64,000 nucleotides of DNA from positions 1-64,000 of the forward strand of contig NZ_BAPV01000013.1 in the NCBI RefSeq assembly GCF_025995175.1, read 5' to 3'. Positions 1-7,032 of this stretch are shown here, piece after piece. Below the pieces are notes generated by a model, which was not told the origin of the DNA, made no database searches, and saw nothing but the letters and a program-made list of their open reading frames with translations. Source of the stretch: Asaia krungthepensis NRIC 0535. GTDB lineage: Bacteria; Pseudomonadota; Alphaproteobacteria; Acetobacterales; Acetobacteraceae. How positions within the stretch are numbered: the stretch's first letter is position 1; every line of letters begins with the position of its first letter. The translations under genes were made by a program, and so were the position numbers.

Positions 1-1383
1 GATAATGCGGCAATCGGTCCGCTTACGGCGTCGTATGACGGCAAAACGTGGAAATACACTGATGCCAACGGAAAAGTGGTTTTGAGCGCGCAGAACACCA
101 CGACCGGCGTATACCAGACCGAAAACGGGTTTATTTCTTATAGTATGAGTGGGGGTTATATCCTTGTTAGTAATGACAAGATCGGAGATCCTTCCCAGGT
201 ACGGTGGTCGAACCAGAATGGCGCAGTTCCTGGAACAATGCCGTTTCCATCTTTCGGCGGAGGCAGCACATCGCTTCGGCTGGAGAATCTTGCTGGGAAT
301 GAGAGCGCTTCCTACGAGCGTATTGCGGGTGGTGTGACGTCGCCTGGGCCATATGACCCGAACGCACACGCTAATATGCCCTGCTTCTTGGCTGGAGCAA
401 TGATACTGACGGAAAAGGGGTATCATGCTGTAGAGACGCTGTGCGTTGAGGACAGAATAGGCGTTCTTAATGGGAGCACGTTAGAGTGGCGTGCAATCAA
501 AGCCCTTTCTGTCGGGTTTTGTCGGGTGTCCAGTAATGAATTTCCTGATATGGCGGGATATCCCGTAGTGATCAGAAAGGATGCGTTAGGTGACAACAAG
601 CCTTTTGCGGATCTTTGGGTGACAGGTGATCATGCGATCCAACTTGACGGCAAAATAGTGATGGCCAGAAGTCTTGTGGACGGCAAGAAGATATTATTTG
701 ATATGTCGATCAAATCCTATGAGTATTATCATATAGATTTACACGATCATCACGTGATTGATGCCAATGGACTGCCGGTAGAAAGCTTGGTCAGTAAATC
801 CGCTCACAGCGTTTTCAAGAATATGATCGACACGCATAACGAGTATTTTCCGGATATGGCTCCGGCGCGACAAATGACTCTCTGTACCGATCCGAAAGAG
901 ATCATGTGGATACGCAATAAATATGAGTTGGACACGAAATCGACTACGCACACCGAATTTGGGCCCCTCGCGTTCGAGGTTTTCACCTCAGATGGTCAGG
1001 AGCTTATGAAACGCAGTACAAATGGCCGCACGACATCTTTCAGGGTCCCATCTAATATCGACACTCTGAAGCTTGTTTCACGCGTAGCACGGCCATACGA
1101 CATGATTGGTGTTCATATCGAAGATCGCCGTAAGCTCGGCTTATTGATTGGTAATATTACTATGTATGAGGCTTCTTCCTCATCGAGTCAGACAAGCCAT
1201 CTTGAAAATAAATATGTACACGGGTGGTCACCGTATGAGACCGATATGTGTCGATGGACGGTGGGTGAAGCTTATCTCAAGCTCCACCGCACCGAGCCAA
1301 TGAGAGAGGCAGTGATTGCAATCGAGGTGTTGGATGACTGCGAACGCCTCGTGGAACTCAGACGCGAACACTCTCTACATTGA
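1..1383 (+). CDS. Hint-domain protein, 5' end outside window
   Basis: The reading frame is open from base 1, so the start lies upstream and at least 460 residues are encoded here. After about 120 residues of repetitive, Gly/Ser/Asn-rich sequence comes a Hint_2-type domain: it begins with PCFLAGAMILTEKGYHAVE, followed by VTGDHAI and YYHIDLHDHHVIDANGLP, the usual order of Hint motifs in proteins of acetic acid bacteria and other alphaproteobacteria. The family resembles intein and hedgehog autoprocessing domains; an exported or surface role is suspected, but the N-terminus is missing. Base composition is clearly richer in A+T than the phage genes to the right, which suggests separate acquisition. 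It ends 31 bp from the integrase stop, tail to tail. Function unknown. Confidence 0.75.
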   Translation, partial: DNAAIGPLTASYDGKTWKYTDANGKVVLSAQNTTTGVYQTENGFISYSMSGGYILVSNDKIGDPSQVRWSNQNGAVPGTMPFPSFGGGSTSLRLENLAGNESASYERIAGGVTSPGPYDPNAHANMPCFLAGAMILTEKGYHAVETLCVEDRIGVLNGSTLEWRAIKALSVGFCRVSSNEFPDMAGYPVVIRKDALGDNKPFADLWVTGDHAIQLDGKIVMARSLVDGKKILFDMSIKSYEYYHIDLHDHHVIDANGLPVESLVSKSAHSVFKNMIDTHNEYFPDMAPARQMTLCTDPKEIMWIRNKYELDTKSTTHTEFGPLAFEVFTSDGQELMKRSTNGRTTSFRVPSNIDTLKLVSRVARPYDMIGVHIEDRRKLGLLIGNITMYEASSSSSQTSHLENKYVHGWSPYETDMCRWTVGEAYLKLHRTEPMREAVIAIEVLDDCERLVELRREHSLH

Positions 1384-1386
1384 ATT

Positions 1387-1414
1387 GCGCGCGTCTTATC
1401 TGACCCAGGCGCGC
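1387..1414. terminator. Possible bidirectional hairpin between convergent genes
   Basis: GCGCGC at 1387-1392 can pair with GCGCGC at 1409-1414 across a 16-nt loop, between the stop codons of two convergent genes. There is no T-run on either strand, so intrinsic termination is uncertain. Confidence 0.3.
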
Positions 1415-2410
1415 TCATCTAATCCGACGTGACAACCAGGCGGCGTAGATCTCGGTGGTTTTGACCGAGCTGTGACCGAGTTGCTGGGACACATCATAGA
1501 TCGAGGCGCCTTGTTGCAGGGCGCGGATGGCGTAGGTGTGTCTCAGGTCGTGGCAGCGGAAGTGGCGGGCTTTGTCCGGTATGGCGCTGGCTAGTAGCAC
1601 GCGGAAGCGGCCTGGGACGTTGGTGTAGCGCTGTCCTGACGGGTTGCGGAAGACGTAGCCGCTCGCGTTTTCCGGGCGGCTGCGTTGCAGCTCTCTGGCC
1701 TGCCTGGTCGAGAGCCTGACCACGCGGGGCGATCTTGTCTTCGTTCTGGCAAAGGTCACGGTGGGGCAGGGGGCTTTAAGGTCCAGTTGCTCCCAGGAGA
1801 GCGAGGCGGCCTCTTCCTGCCGGCAGCCGGTTCGCGCCAGAAAGCGGATCATGTCGCGCATGCCGGGTGGGGCGCGGCGGGTCAGGTGTGCGAGGTCGCG
1901 CAAAGCCACGGGCCGAATGGGTTCGCGGCGCTCCTTGATCTCCTCCATCTCGTCCGGCACCGGATTGGCGGTAATCCAGCCAGCGCGACGTGCCACACGC
2001 ATGATGCGGCCCATCACCATCAGGTCGCGGCGTATGGTGGCACCGGAGGTCTTGGTGCGTCGTCTGGCCGCCACAAACTCATGCACATCGCGGGAGGTAA
2101 TCAGGCTGATATTCCGCCCCGCGAAATAGGGGTGGAGCTGCCGCAGGCTCGTGCGGTATCGCGTCTGGGTGCTGGGGCGCAGATCGGCAAATTGCAGCTC
2201 CTCCCACCGCACCACGGCGTCTTCCCAGTTCCTGACCTCAGGAGGTTTTATGCCGGCGCGCTGGTCTTCCGCCTTTTCGAGCAGCTCTTTGAGGCGCTGC
2301 CGGGCTGTACGCCGATCAGTCGTGCGTAGCGATCGGCGGATGTCGCGCCCCCTGATCTGGATCCGAGCGTAATAGGTGCCGTTTGCGGCCTGGTAGAGAT
2401 TGCTGGACAC
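1415..2410 (-). CDS. int: Tyrosine-type phage integrase
   Basis: A site-specific recombinase of 331 aa, a normal length. The N-terminus (residues 1-50) is a basic arm-type DNA-binding segment, residues 60-145 form the SAM-like core-binding domain, and residues 165-331 the catalytic domain. Catalytic residues can be read: R197 (TGCRQEE), H287 and R290 (HDLRHTYA), H313 (LGHSS) and nucleophile Y322. It would integrate and, with the excisionase, excise the prophage at the tRNA-Thr site. It is the last gene of a leftward operon whose promoter carries repressor operators. Its start overlaps the end of the excisionase-like gene by 163 bases in another frame. The N-terminal sequence is typical of integrases, which supports this upstream start. 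Confidence 0.93.
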   Translation of the reverse strand: MSSNLYQAANGTYYARIQIRGRDIRRSLRTTDRRTARQRLKELLEKAEDQRAGIKPPEVRNWEDAVVRWEELQFADLRPSTQTRYRTSLRQLHPYFAGRNISLITSRDVHEFVAARRRTKTSGATIRRDLMVMGRIMRVARRAGWITANPVPDEMEEIKERREPIRPVALRDLAHLTRRAPPGMRDMIRFLARTGCRQEEAASLSWEQLDLKAPCPTVTFARTKTRSPRVVRLSTRQARELQRSRPENASGYVFRNPSGQRYTNVPGRFRVLLASAIPDKARHFRCHDLRHTYAIRALQQGASIYDVSQQLGHSSVKTTEIYAAWLSRRIR

Positions 2411-2586
2411 GACGGCCTGCTGGCCTCCTGATCGAGATAATCGTCAATCGCTGACGTCGTTATGCGCCAGACAGAACCGATCTTGGCGGCGCGCAGGGCG
2501 CCCGTGGCGCAAAGCTTCTGGATGAGGCGCGGCGATACGCGCAGCTCGGTCGCTACCTCTGCCGCCGTCTTGCGTATGTGGGTCAT
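2248..2586 (-). CDS. Excisionase-like helix-turn-helix protein
   Basis: A 112-aa protein whose first 55 residues form a HTH_17/excisionase-type winged helix (EVATELRVSPRLIQKLCATG, then KIGSVWRI and a helix ending SAIDDYLDQE). The remaining 55 residues are low-complexity and Arg/Ser/Thr-rich and are encoded where the reading frame overlaps the integrase start, so the tail may be a by-product of overlap rather than a folded domain. Position directly before int and domain type suggest a recombination directionality factor. The start overlaps the upstream 58-aa ORF by ATGA, which suggests translational coupling. Confidence 0.72.
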   Translation of the reverse strand: MTHIRKTAAEVATELRVSPRLIQKLCATGALRAAKIGSVWRITTSAIDDYLDQEASRPSCPAISTRPQTAPITLGSRSGGATSADRYARLIGVQPGSASKSCSKRRKTSAPA

Positions 2587-2759
2587 GAGTCCTCCTCAAA
2601 GTCGGGAGTCTTCAGGGCATCGAGCGTCCTAAGTTGCGTCTCCAGATCGCGGCAGCGCAGCCAGATGCCGGCAGAACTTACGATTTGGTGCAGAAGATAC
2701 AGGATCAGGCATGCCGCGATCGGATTTCGCGCGATCGCGCTCCAGAGCATTTTGATCAT
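2583..2759 (-). CDS. 58-aa single-pass membrane protein
   Basis: This small ORF fills the gap between two leftward genes exactly: its ATG at 2759 overlaps the stop of the 116-aa gene (ATGA) and its own TGA overlaps the ATG of the excisionase-like gene (ATGA). It begins MIKMLWSAIARNPIAACL, has one hydrophobic segment at about residues 5-33 and an acidic, charged C-terminal helix ending FEEDS. The precise double coupling is the main evidence that it is a gene. Function unknown; a membrane protein in a phage integration operon could act in superinfection exclusion, which is only a guess. Confidence 0.65.
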   Translation of the reverse strand: MIKMLWSAIARNPIAACLILYLLHQIVSSAGIWLRCRDLETQLRTLDALKTPDFEEDS

Positions 2760-3106
2760 GACCGTCCCAGACGCCCGTGACGGGCCAGTAGGGCTAGAAC
2801 AGGATTGGCATTAGGGGCGTCAGGAATGATGCTGCGCCCTTGGGCGGCTCGTTCCATCTGCTCGGCCTCGTGGCGCTTATTGGCTGCTGCGTTCTGCCAC
2901 AGGTGCTCTGCCTCGGTGCGCCCGGCAAAGCCTGCCTGTTCGGCCAGGCTATCCATATAGGATGCCATGGCCTGCTTGGCCTTGATGGTATCACGCCCGG
3001 TGAGCGGTGGTGTGGTTGGTCTGTCGGGGAGAAAAACGGTCTGAACCGGCGATGCTGACATCGACTTGCGCTCCATCGTGGACGAACGATGGTCTCTTAG
3101 CATCAC
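2756..3106 (-). CDS. Hypothetical protein, first gene of the integration operon
   Basis: 116 aa from the furthest start; in-frame ATGs at residues 10 and 16 (MERKS, MSASP) are possible alternatives, and the first ATG lies inside an operator palindrome, which makes a downstream start plausible. The middle of the protein (about residues 40-95) is predicted helical and charged, with many Ala, Gln and Glu. No family is recognised. Its position, immediately under the leftward operator pair and coupled to the genes for a small membrane protein, excisionase and integrase, suggests an early lysogeny or excision accessory role. Confidence 0.6.
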   Translation of the reverse strand: MMLRDHRSSTMERKSMSASPVQTVFLPDRPTTPPLTGRDTIKAKQAMASYMDSLAEQAGFAGRTEAEHLWQNAAANKRHEAEQMERAAQGRSIIPDAPNANPVLALLARHGRLGRS

Positions 3107-3110
3107 TAAG
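3096..3110. promoter_or_regulatory. Repressor operator, left copy 1
   Basis: CTTAGCATCACTAAG, a palindrome with perfect outer five bases and one inner mismatch. It covers the first ATG of the leftward operon and resembles the sites at 3132 and 3603. Confidence 0.6.
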
Positions 3111-3131
3111 AATAATACTGCTAGATGAAAA

Positions 3132-3144
3132 TTAGCATTGCTAA
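3132..3144. promoter_or_regulatory. Repressor operator, left copy 2
   Basis: TTAGCATTGCTAA, a perfect 5-3-5 inverted repeat lying between the repressor stop and the leftward operon. It has the same half-sites as the copy in front of the Cro-like gene. Confidence 0.7.
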
Positions 3145-3157
3145 GATTTTTATTAAA

Positions 3158-3544
3158 TCATTCTGACTTCGGCGAGATTTTTTGGCCGAGAGCTCTTATT
3201 AAGTTGATCGCCATCTCCTGACGCTCGTAAGACAGCTCACGAATTGCAGCGAGAGTCTCCAATTCAAGCCGCGTCTGCGCACGAGCCAACTCATCAGGCT
3301 CATGTCCTGTGAGTAACCAAGTGGTTGATGTGCCTAGAGCCAAAGCAATCGCCTCAAATCGTTGAGGTTTTGGGGCGGCTCTTCCAGTCTCGTACTGCGT
3401 CACCGCATTCCCGGTTACGCCAATCATCGCGCCTAATTCTTCGGTTGTGAAGCCCAAAAGTTCTCTTTTTGTTCTTATACGCGAGCCAATGGCGACCCGC
3501 TTGGGATCAATTAGTCGCTTGGTGGTTTGCTGTGGTCTGCTCAT
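3158..3544 (-). CDS. CI-like XRE-family phage repressor
   Basis: A 128-aa protein with an XRE helix-turn-helix at about residues 18-75 (IGSRIRTKRELLGFTTEEL, MIGVTGNAVTQYETGRAAP) followed by a short helical C-terminal region of about 45 residues. There is no peptidase S24 domain, so it is not a RecA-cleavable LexA/CI type; induction would need another route. It lies between leftward and rightward promoters marked by TTAGC-N3-GCTAA palindromes, the arrangement of a lysogeny switch. It is the likely repressor of both operons. Confidence 0.85.
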   Translation of the reverse strand: MSRPQQTTKRLIDPKRVAIGSRIRTKRELLGFTTEELGAMIGVTGNAVTQYETGRAAPKPQRFEAIALALGTSTTWLLTGHEPDELARAQTRLELETLAAIRELSYERQEMAINLIRALGQKISPKSE

Positions 3545-3602
3545 ACCTGATCGTCGACCAGCTTCCTTAGGGGCGCACTCTTAATCTTATTGTGATGGTT
3601 AA

Positions 3603-3615
3603 TTAGCAATGCTAA
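3603..3615. promoter_or_regulatory. Repressor operator, right copy
   Basis: TTAGCAATGCTAA, a perfect 5-3-5 palindrome 10 bases before the start of the Cro-like gene and about 60 bases from the repressor start. It is the reverse complement of the left copy at 3132-3144, so the two sites are the same binding sequence. Confidence 0.72.
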
Positions 3616-3624
3616 CAGAACAAT

Positions 3625-3834
3625 ATGAAAGACGAGGTCCTTATCGAGATGATGCGATACCGCGGCATGAACGCCCGGATCGCGCGCGCATGTGGTCTGA
3701 GCACGGCTGCTGTCTCCCAATGGAAGCGTATCCCGCGAAAGCACCTTGAGAAGGTCTCAGATCTCTCGGGCGTTCCCCCCGAGACACTCCGGCCTGATCT
3801 CTTCAATTCTGTCGCACAAAGGAATGCAGCATGA
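3625..3834 (+). CDS. Cro/YdaS-like antirepressor
   Basis: A 69-aa protein with a compact helix-turn-helix: MMRYRGMNARIARACG, STAAVSQWKRIP, then RKHLEKVSDLSGVPPETLRPD. The SQWKRIP and HLEKVSDLSG pattern is characteristic of YdaS/Cro-like proteins that oppose phage repressors. It is the first gene of the rightward operon, transcribed divergently from the repressor with an operator palindrome directly in front. Its stop overlaps the next ORF (ATGA). Confidence 0.8.
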   Translation: MKDEVLIEMMRYRGMNARIARACGLSTAAVSQWKRIPRKHLEKVSDLSGVPPETLRPDLFNSVAQRNAA

Positions 3835-3950
3835 GAATCCATCATGCTTTGCAGGCTATCGGCTGCATGTCGCGCCGTCATCCGAAGGGTGTCCGGGCAA
3901 GGTCGCCTTACTCCTCGCCGGGTTCCGTCGGATCGAGGGCCCTGCCATGA
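3831..3950 (+). CDS. 39-aa basic small ORF, translationally coupled
   Basis: Starts MRIHHALQAIGCMSRRHP and ends in an Arg/Ser-rich tail. Its ATG overlaps the stop of the Cro-like gene and its TGA overlaps the ATG of the CII-like gene, both as ATGA, so it bridges the two exactly. It could be a true small basic protein or simply a reading frame that lets ribosomes pass from one gene to the next. No homologue is recognised. Confidence 0.45.
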   Translation: MRIHHALQAIGCMSRRHPKGVRARSPYSSPGSVGSRALP

Positions 3951-4417
3951 CCACGCATGCTATCAAGACGGCCACGCAGGCTGTCATTCGCGCTGTGGGC
4001 GGTGTCGATGCAGCGGCGAGTTTCGTCCGCGTCGGGCGGTCGCAGCTTTCAGACTACCAAAACCGCCATTCGCAATCGGTCGTGCCGGTCGATGTCGCGC
4101 TCGAGATGGATCGCTGTGCGCAGGAGCCGATCGTTCTGGCCGCCATGGCGCTGGCTGAGGGGTATATCCTCACGCCGCTCAAGGTGGGCGAGGGCGATCT
4201 TGCTACCGATATCGAGAAGGTATCGCACAGCTTCAATGAGACGATTGCCACGACGCTTCGCGTGCTGGCGGATGGTGTTGTCGAGACGCATGAAGTCACG
4301 GCCATGCGGGCCACGCTTTCAAGCCTGCACCGTGCCGTAGGGCATGCCCTGCATAACCTGCGTGCTACGGAAAAGGCGATGGAAGAACCCGTTGCAGCAC
4401 TGCGGGGTGTGTCATGA
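3947..4417 (+). CDS. CII-like phage regulatory protein
   Basis: 156 aa from the ATG at 3947, chosen because it overlaps the stop of the preceding ORF and because the sequence upstream has no domain. The N-terminal half is a HTH of phage CII (CP76) type: AVIRAVGGVDAAASFVRVG, RSQLSDYQN, then VPVDVALEMDRCAQEP. The C-terminal half is helical (about residues 85-150), with a run suited to oligomerisation. In related phages such proteins activate or tune lysogeny and early genes. Identification is by pattern; the family assignment is moderately sure. Confidence 0.62.
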   Translation: MTTHAIKTATQAVIRAVGGVDAAASFVRVGRSQLSDYQNRHSQSVVPVDVALEMDRCAQEPIVLAAMALAEGYILTPLKVGEGDLATDIEKVSHSFNETIATTLRVLADGVVETHEVTAMRATLSSLHRAVGHALHNLRATEKAMEEPVAALRGVS

Positions 4418-5007
4418 GCGCCGCTCTTGTCTCCGCCCGTAGCATCGGCTTGCGCGGCAAATCGGCCAGTTCGAGCGAGCAGGCTCACGCCAATGCCGTG
4501 TTCAACAGGCTTTGCCGAACCCGTATTGCACGGATTGCCCTCGCCGGGCTGATCGGTCGCCAGCCTGGTACGGTGGTCAAATGGCATCATGTGCCGTCGA
4601 ACCATGTGCGTTCTTTCCTGCGAGCCTATGAAAGCGGCAGGCTGGAGCGTGCAATTCGGGCGATGTCACCTGTCGTGACACCCGCCGAATGCCGCCAGGC
4701 GCGCGATATCGTGCGCAAGATACGCGCCCGGCGTGGCGGCAAGAGAGTCTTGGGTGAGACGCTCAAGGTCGCGCCTGACAGCGTGAAGTCCTGGAATGAA
4801 ATCCCGTTGCGTCATGTGCGTGCCGTACTCGCTTGTTTCGGGGCCGATCGTGGCTTGGCTGAGAGCGATGCGCCGCCTGTCCCGACTTCAGCCAGCACCG
4901 CGCATGTCACAGGCGTCTGGCATCGTAAGTGCCTTTATTGCGGCGCGGCCTTCTCGGTGAACTCGCCATTCATCCGCCGCTGTGAAACGCATAGGGGGCA
5001 AGGCTGA
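4414..5007 (+). CDS. Two-module HTH protein with C-terminal zinc finger
   Basis: 197 aa, starting in an ATGA overlap with the CII-like gene. Two similar Cro/YdaS-like modules are visible: residues about 38-72 (ALAGLIGRQPGTVVKWHHVP, NHVRSFLRAYE) and about 108-145 (VLGETLKVAPDSVKSWNEIP, RHVRAVLACFG). Each repeats the pattern of HTH, then a Trp-containing recognition segment, IP or VP, and a HVR helix. The C-terminus has a zinc-finger-like CLYCG...RRCETH. The layout suggests a DNA-binding regulator with two covalently joined half-site readers. No named family is recognised. Confidence 0.65.
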   Translation: MSAALVSARSIGLRGKSASSSEQAHANAVFNRLCRTRIARIALAGLIGRQPGTVVKWHHVPSNHVRSFLRAYESGRLERAIRAMSPVVTPAECRQARDIVRKIRARRGGKRVLGETLKVAPDSVKSWNEIPLRHVRAVLACFGADRGLAESDAPPVPTSASTAHVTGVWHRKCLYCGAAFSVNSPFIRRCETHRGQG

Positions 5008-5201
5008 TGGCTCGTCCTGCACTCGATCGCACCCGCCTCGCGCCTGCCGTGCAGGGCTATCACCGCAGGGGCTTCCCGGCGCGGTTGATTGCTACGCGCC
5101 TCGGCATTTCCGAACGCAGTACGCGCGGCCTGCTCAAGGCGCTGGGCCTGACCGCGCCACGCCCCCAAAGCCGACAGATCCTGGAGATACGTCATGGGTG
5201 A
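5007..5201 (+). CDS. Small helix-turn-helix protein
   Basis: 64 aa, starting in a TGATG overlap with the preceding stop. A HTH is read at residues 17-48: AVQGYHRRGFPARLIATRLG followed by ISERSTRGLLKALGL, similar to resolvase- and sigma-4-type helices. It overlaps the helicase gene start by 8 bases. It may be a small early regulator; the target is unknown. Confidence 0.65.
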   Translation: MARPALDRTRLAPAVQGYHRRGFPARLIATRLGISERSTRGLLKALGLTAPRPQSRQILEIRHG

Positions 5202-6726
5202 CGTTCAACCGCTCGGGTATCTGACTTCGGTCAATGAGCCTGAAAACATGCAGGCGGAGGCAGCGCTACTGGGCGCCATCCTGACCAACGGTCGCCGCGC
5301 GCTGCCCATGGTCGAGGAATATCTGCGTCCCGAGCATTTCTACGAGCCGCTCAATGGCGTGATTTACGCTGCCGCGCTCCGCATGCACATGGCAGGTGTC
5401 GATCCGAACGTGATCCTGATCCGTAACCAGATCGGTGATTCCGAAGTGCTCATGGGGCGCGACGTAGCGGGATATCTCGGTCAGATCATGATGGCGACGG
5501 TCGGCATTCTCAATGCCGGCGATTACGGGCGCGCCATCTTCGACGCTTGGACGCGCCGCCAGCTGCGTAGCCATTGCATCGATGTCGCCCGGCTTTGCCT
5601 GACCCCTGGTGGCCAGACGGGCGAGGATCTCGTCGAGCAGATGGAAGCCGGGCTGCTCGAGATCGCCCAGAACATGCGCGAGAGCCTGCCGAACGTGACG
5701 ATCTCCGAAGCGATCCGCGAGGCGATTGCCTGCGGGCAGGAGAACCTGCTGCGCGGCTCGGCACTGGCCGGGCTGTCATGGGGCTATCCTGCCATGGACC
5801 GGATGACGGGTGGCCTGCTGGGCGAAGGGCTGTATGTGATCGGCGCCCGCCCGGCCATGGGCAAGACCGCTTTCGCTCTGGGTGTGGCCATGCGTGTTGG
5901 CGCAAGCGGTGAGCGCGTGTTGTTCTGGTCGGGCGAGATGGCGGCGCGTCAGATCGGCGCGCGTGCCGGGGCCGCCTATGCCGGGCTTTCCACGCTCTCC
6001 GTCTTTGCAGGGCGTCGTTACGATATCCCCGAAGATATCGAGACGGGGCTGCGTGTCCCGCTCGAGGGGTGGCAGTGGCAGGATCTACAGGCGGGAGAAA
6101 AAGCCGCCGAGGCCGTGCCGCTCGAGCTGGATGTGCGCTCCGGCCTGACCGTGGCCGGGCTGCGTTCGCGTGCGCGCCGCATGAAGCGCAGCAAGCGCGG
6201 GCTTGGCCTTATCGTGCTCGATTATGTCGGGCTGATGCACGGCAGCGATGCCGCGCGGCGGCGCGGACGGTATGAGGAAATGACCGAAATCAGCGCCGGG
6301 CTCAAATCCCTCGCCAAGGAACTCGGCATTCCCATCATCGCGCTCGCCCAGCTCAACCGCGAGGTTGAGAAGCGCGAGGACAAGCGCCCGACCGAGGCCG
6401 ATCTGCGCGATAGCGGCGGGCTGGAGCAGGACGCCGATCTCGTCGCGTTCCTGTATCGCGATCACTATTATCTCAGGAAAGAAGCCAGCGGCGACGGGCT
6501 ACAGAAGCGCGATAAGGAAACCAACGAGCAGTTCGCTAATCGCTGCTCGGAATTCCAGTTCCGCCTGCAAGAGTCGGTCGGTAAGGCGCAGATCCTGATC
6601 CGCAAGAACCGCCATGGCGGGACCGGGTCGGTGCGTATGCGCTTCGATGATGACAGCACATGGTTTCGCGATGAGTGCGAAGATCCGCGCAGCCCCGCCT
6701 GGGTTTGTCGGGACGGTGCAGCATGA
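5194..6726 (+). CDS. DnaB-family replicative helicase
   Basis: 510 aa. The N-terminal DnaB domain (about residues 17-115, beginning NMQAEAALLGAILTN) is followed by a RecA-fold ATPase with Walker A GARPAMGKT at 217-225, Walker B LIVLDYVGLM near 339-348 and the IIALAQLNREVEKR and SGGLEQDADLVAFLYRD motifs typical of DnaB. It would unwind DNA at the phage origin as a hexamer, bypassing the host helicase. About 45 residues between the last motifs (KEASGDGLQKRDKETNEQF) are more charged than in the usual family. It lies in the early operon, coupled on both sides. Confidence 0.92.
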   Translation: MGDVQPLGYLTSVNEPENMQAEAALLGAILTNGRRALPMVEEYLRPEHFYEPLNGVIYAAALRMHMAGVDPNVILIRNQIGDSEVLMGRDVAGYLGQIMMATVGILNAGDYGRAIFDAWTRRQLRSHCIDVARLCLTPGGQTGEDLVEQMEAGLLEIAQNMRESLPNVTISEAIREAIACGQENLLRGSALAGLSWGYPAMDRMTGGLLGEGLYVIGARPAMGKTAFALGVAMRVGASGERVLFWSGEMAARQIGARAGAAYAGLSTLSVFAGRRYDIPEDIETGLRVPLEGWQWQDLQAGEKAAEAVPLELDVRSGLTVAGLRSRARRMKRSKRGLGLIVLDYVGLMHGSDAARRRGRYEEMTEISAGLKSLAKELGIPIIALAQLNREVEKREDKRPTEADLRDSGGLEQDADLVAFLYRDHYYLRKEASGDGLQKRDKETNEQFANRCSEFQFRLQESVGKAQILIRKNRHGGTGSVRMRFDDDSTWFRDECEDPRSPAWVCRDGAA

Positions 6727-7031
6727 CGCGCCCCGCTTCGCCTCGCCCTGCCTCGCGCCGACGCTACGGCATCCACGCCCGCGCCATCATGGCCGACCCG
6801 CGCTGGTCCGTGCTGCCGCTCGCCGCACGCGGCATGTGGCTGCATCTGGCCGATATCGCCGATGTCGTCACCGAATTGCGTGCGCCTGTACGCGGCCAGG
6901 CGCTGACCGTGCCTGACCTTGCCCGCCTGCTGGCGGCCGACCCGGATGAAGTGATCGGCGCTGTGTCGCATCTGGTCAATCGAGACATTATCGAGCCCGT
7001 CGCGGACGGGTATCGTCTGAAAGCCTATTGA
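6723..7031 (+). CDS. Winged-helix-like replication accessory protein
   Basis: 102 aa from an ATG that overlaps the helicase stop (ATGA). It starts with a basic Pro/Arg-rich stretch, then IHARAIMADPRWSVLPLAARGMWLHLADIAD, and a wHTH-like segment TVPDLARLLAADPDEVIGAVSHLVNRDII. The wording resembles the N-terminal domain of phage replication initiators that judge host or DNA context. It is followed after one base by the 326-aa gene, and the two may work together at the origin. No precise family is claimed. Confidence 0.6.
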   Translation: MTRPASPRPASRRRYGIHARAIMADPRWSVLPLAARGMWLHLADIADVVTELRAPVRGQALTVPDLARLLAADPDEVIGAVSHLVNRDIIEPVADGYRLKAY

Positions 7032-7032
7032 G

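Noticed and set aside
1-1383. Hint motif as an intein
   Set aside because: No interrupted host protein or C-terminal His-Asn/extein junction is seen, and the wording is of the stand-alone Hint_2 type.
2578-2814. Rightward 78-aa ORF
   Set aside because: It is opposite to the coupled 58-aa membrane ORF and has no ribosome site or family.
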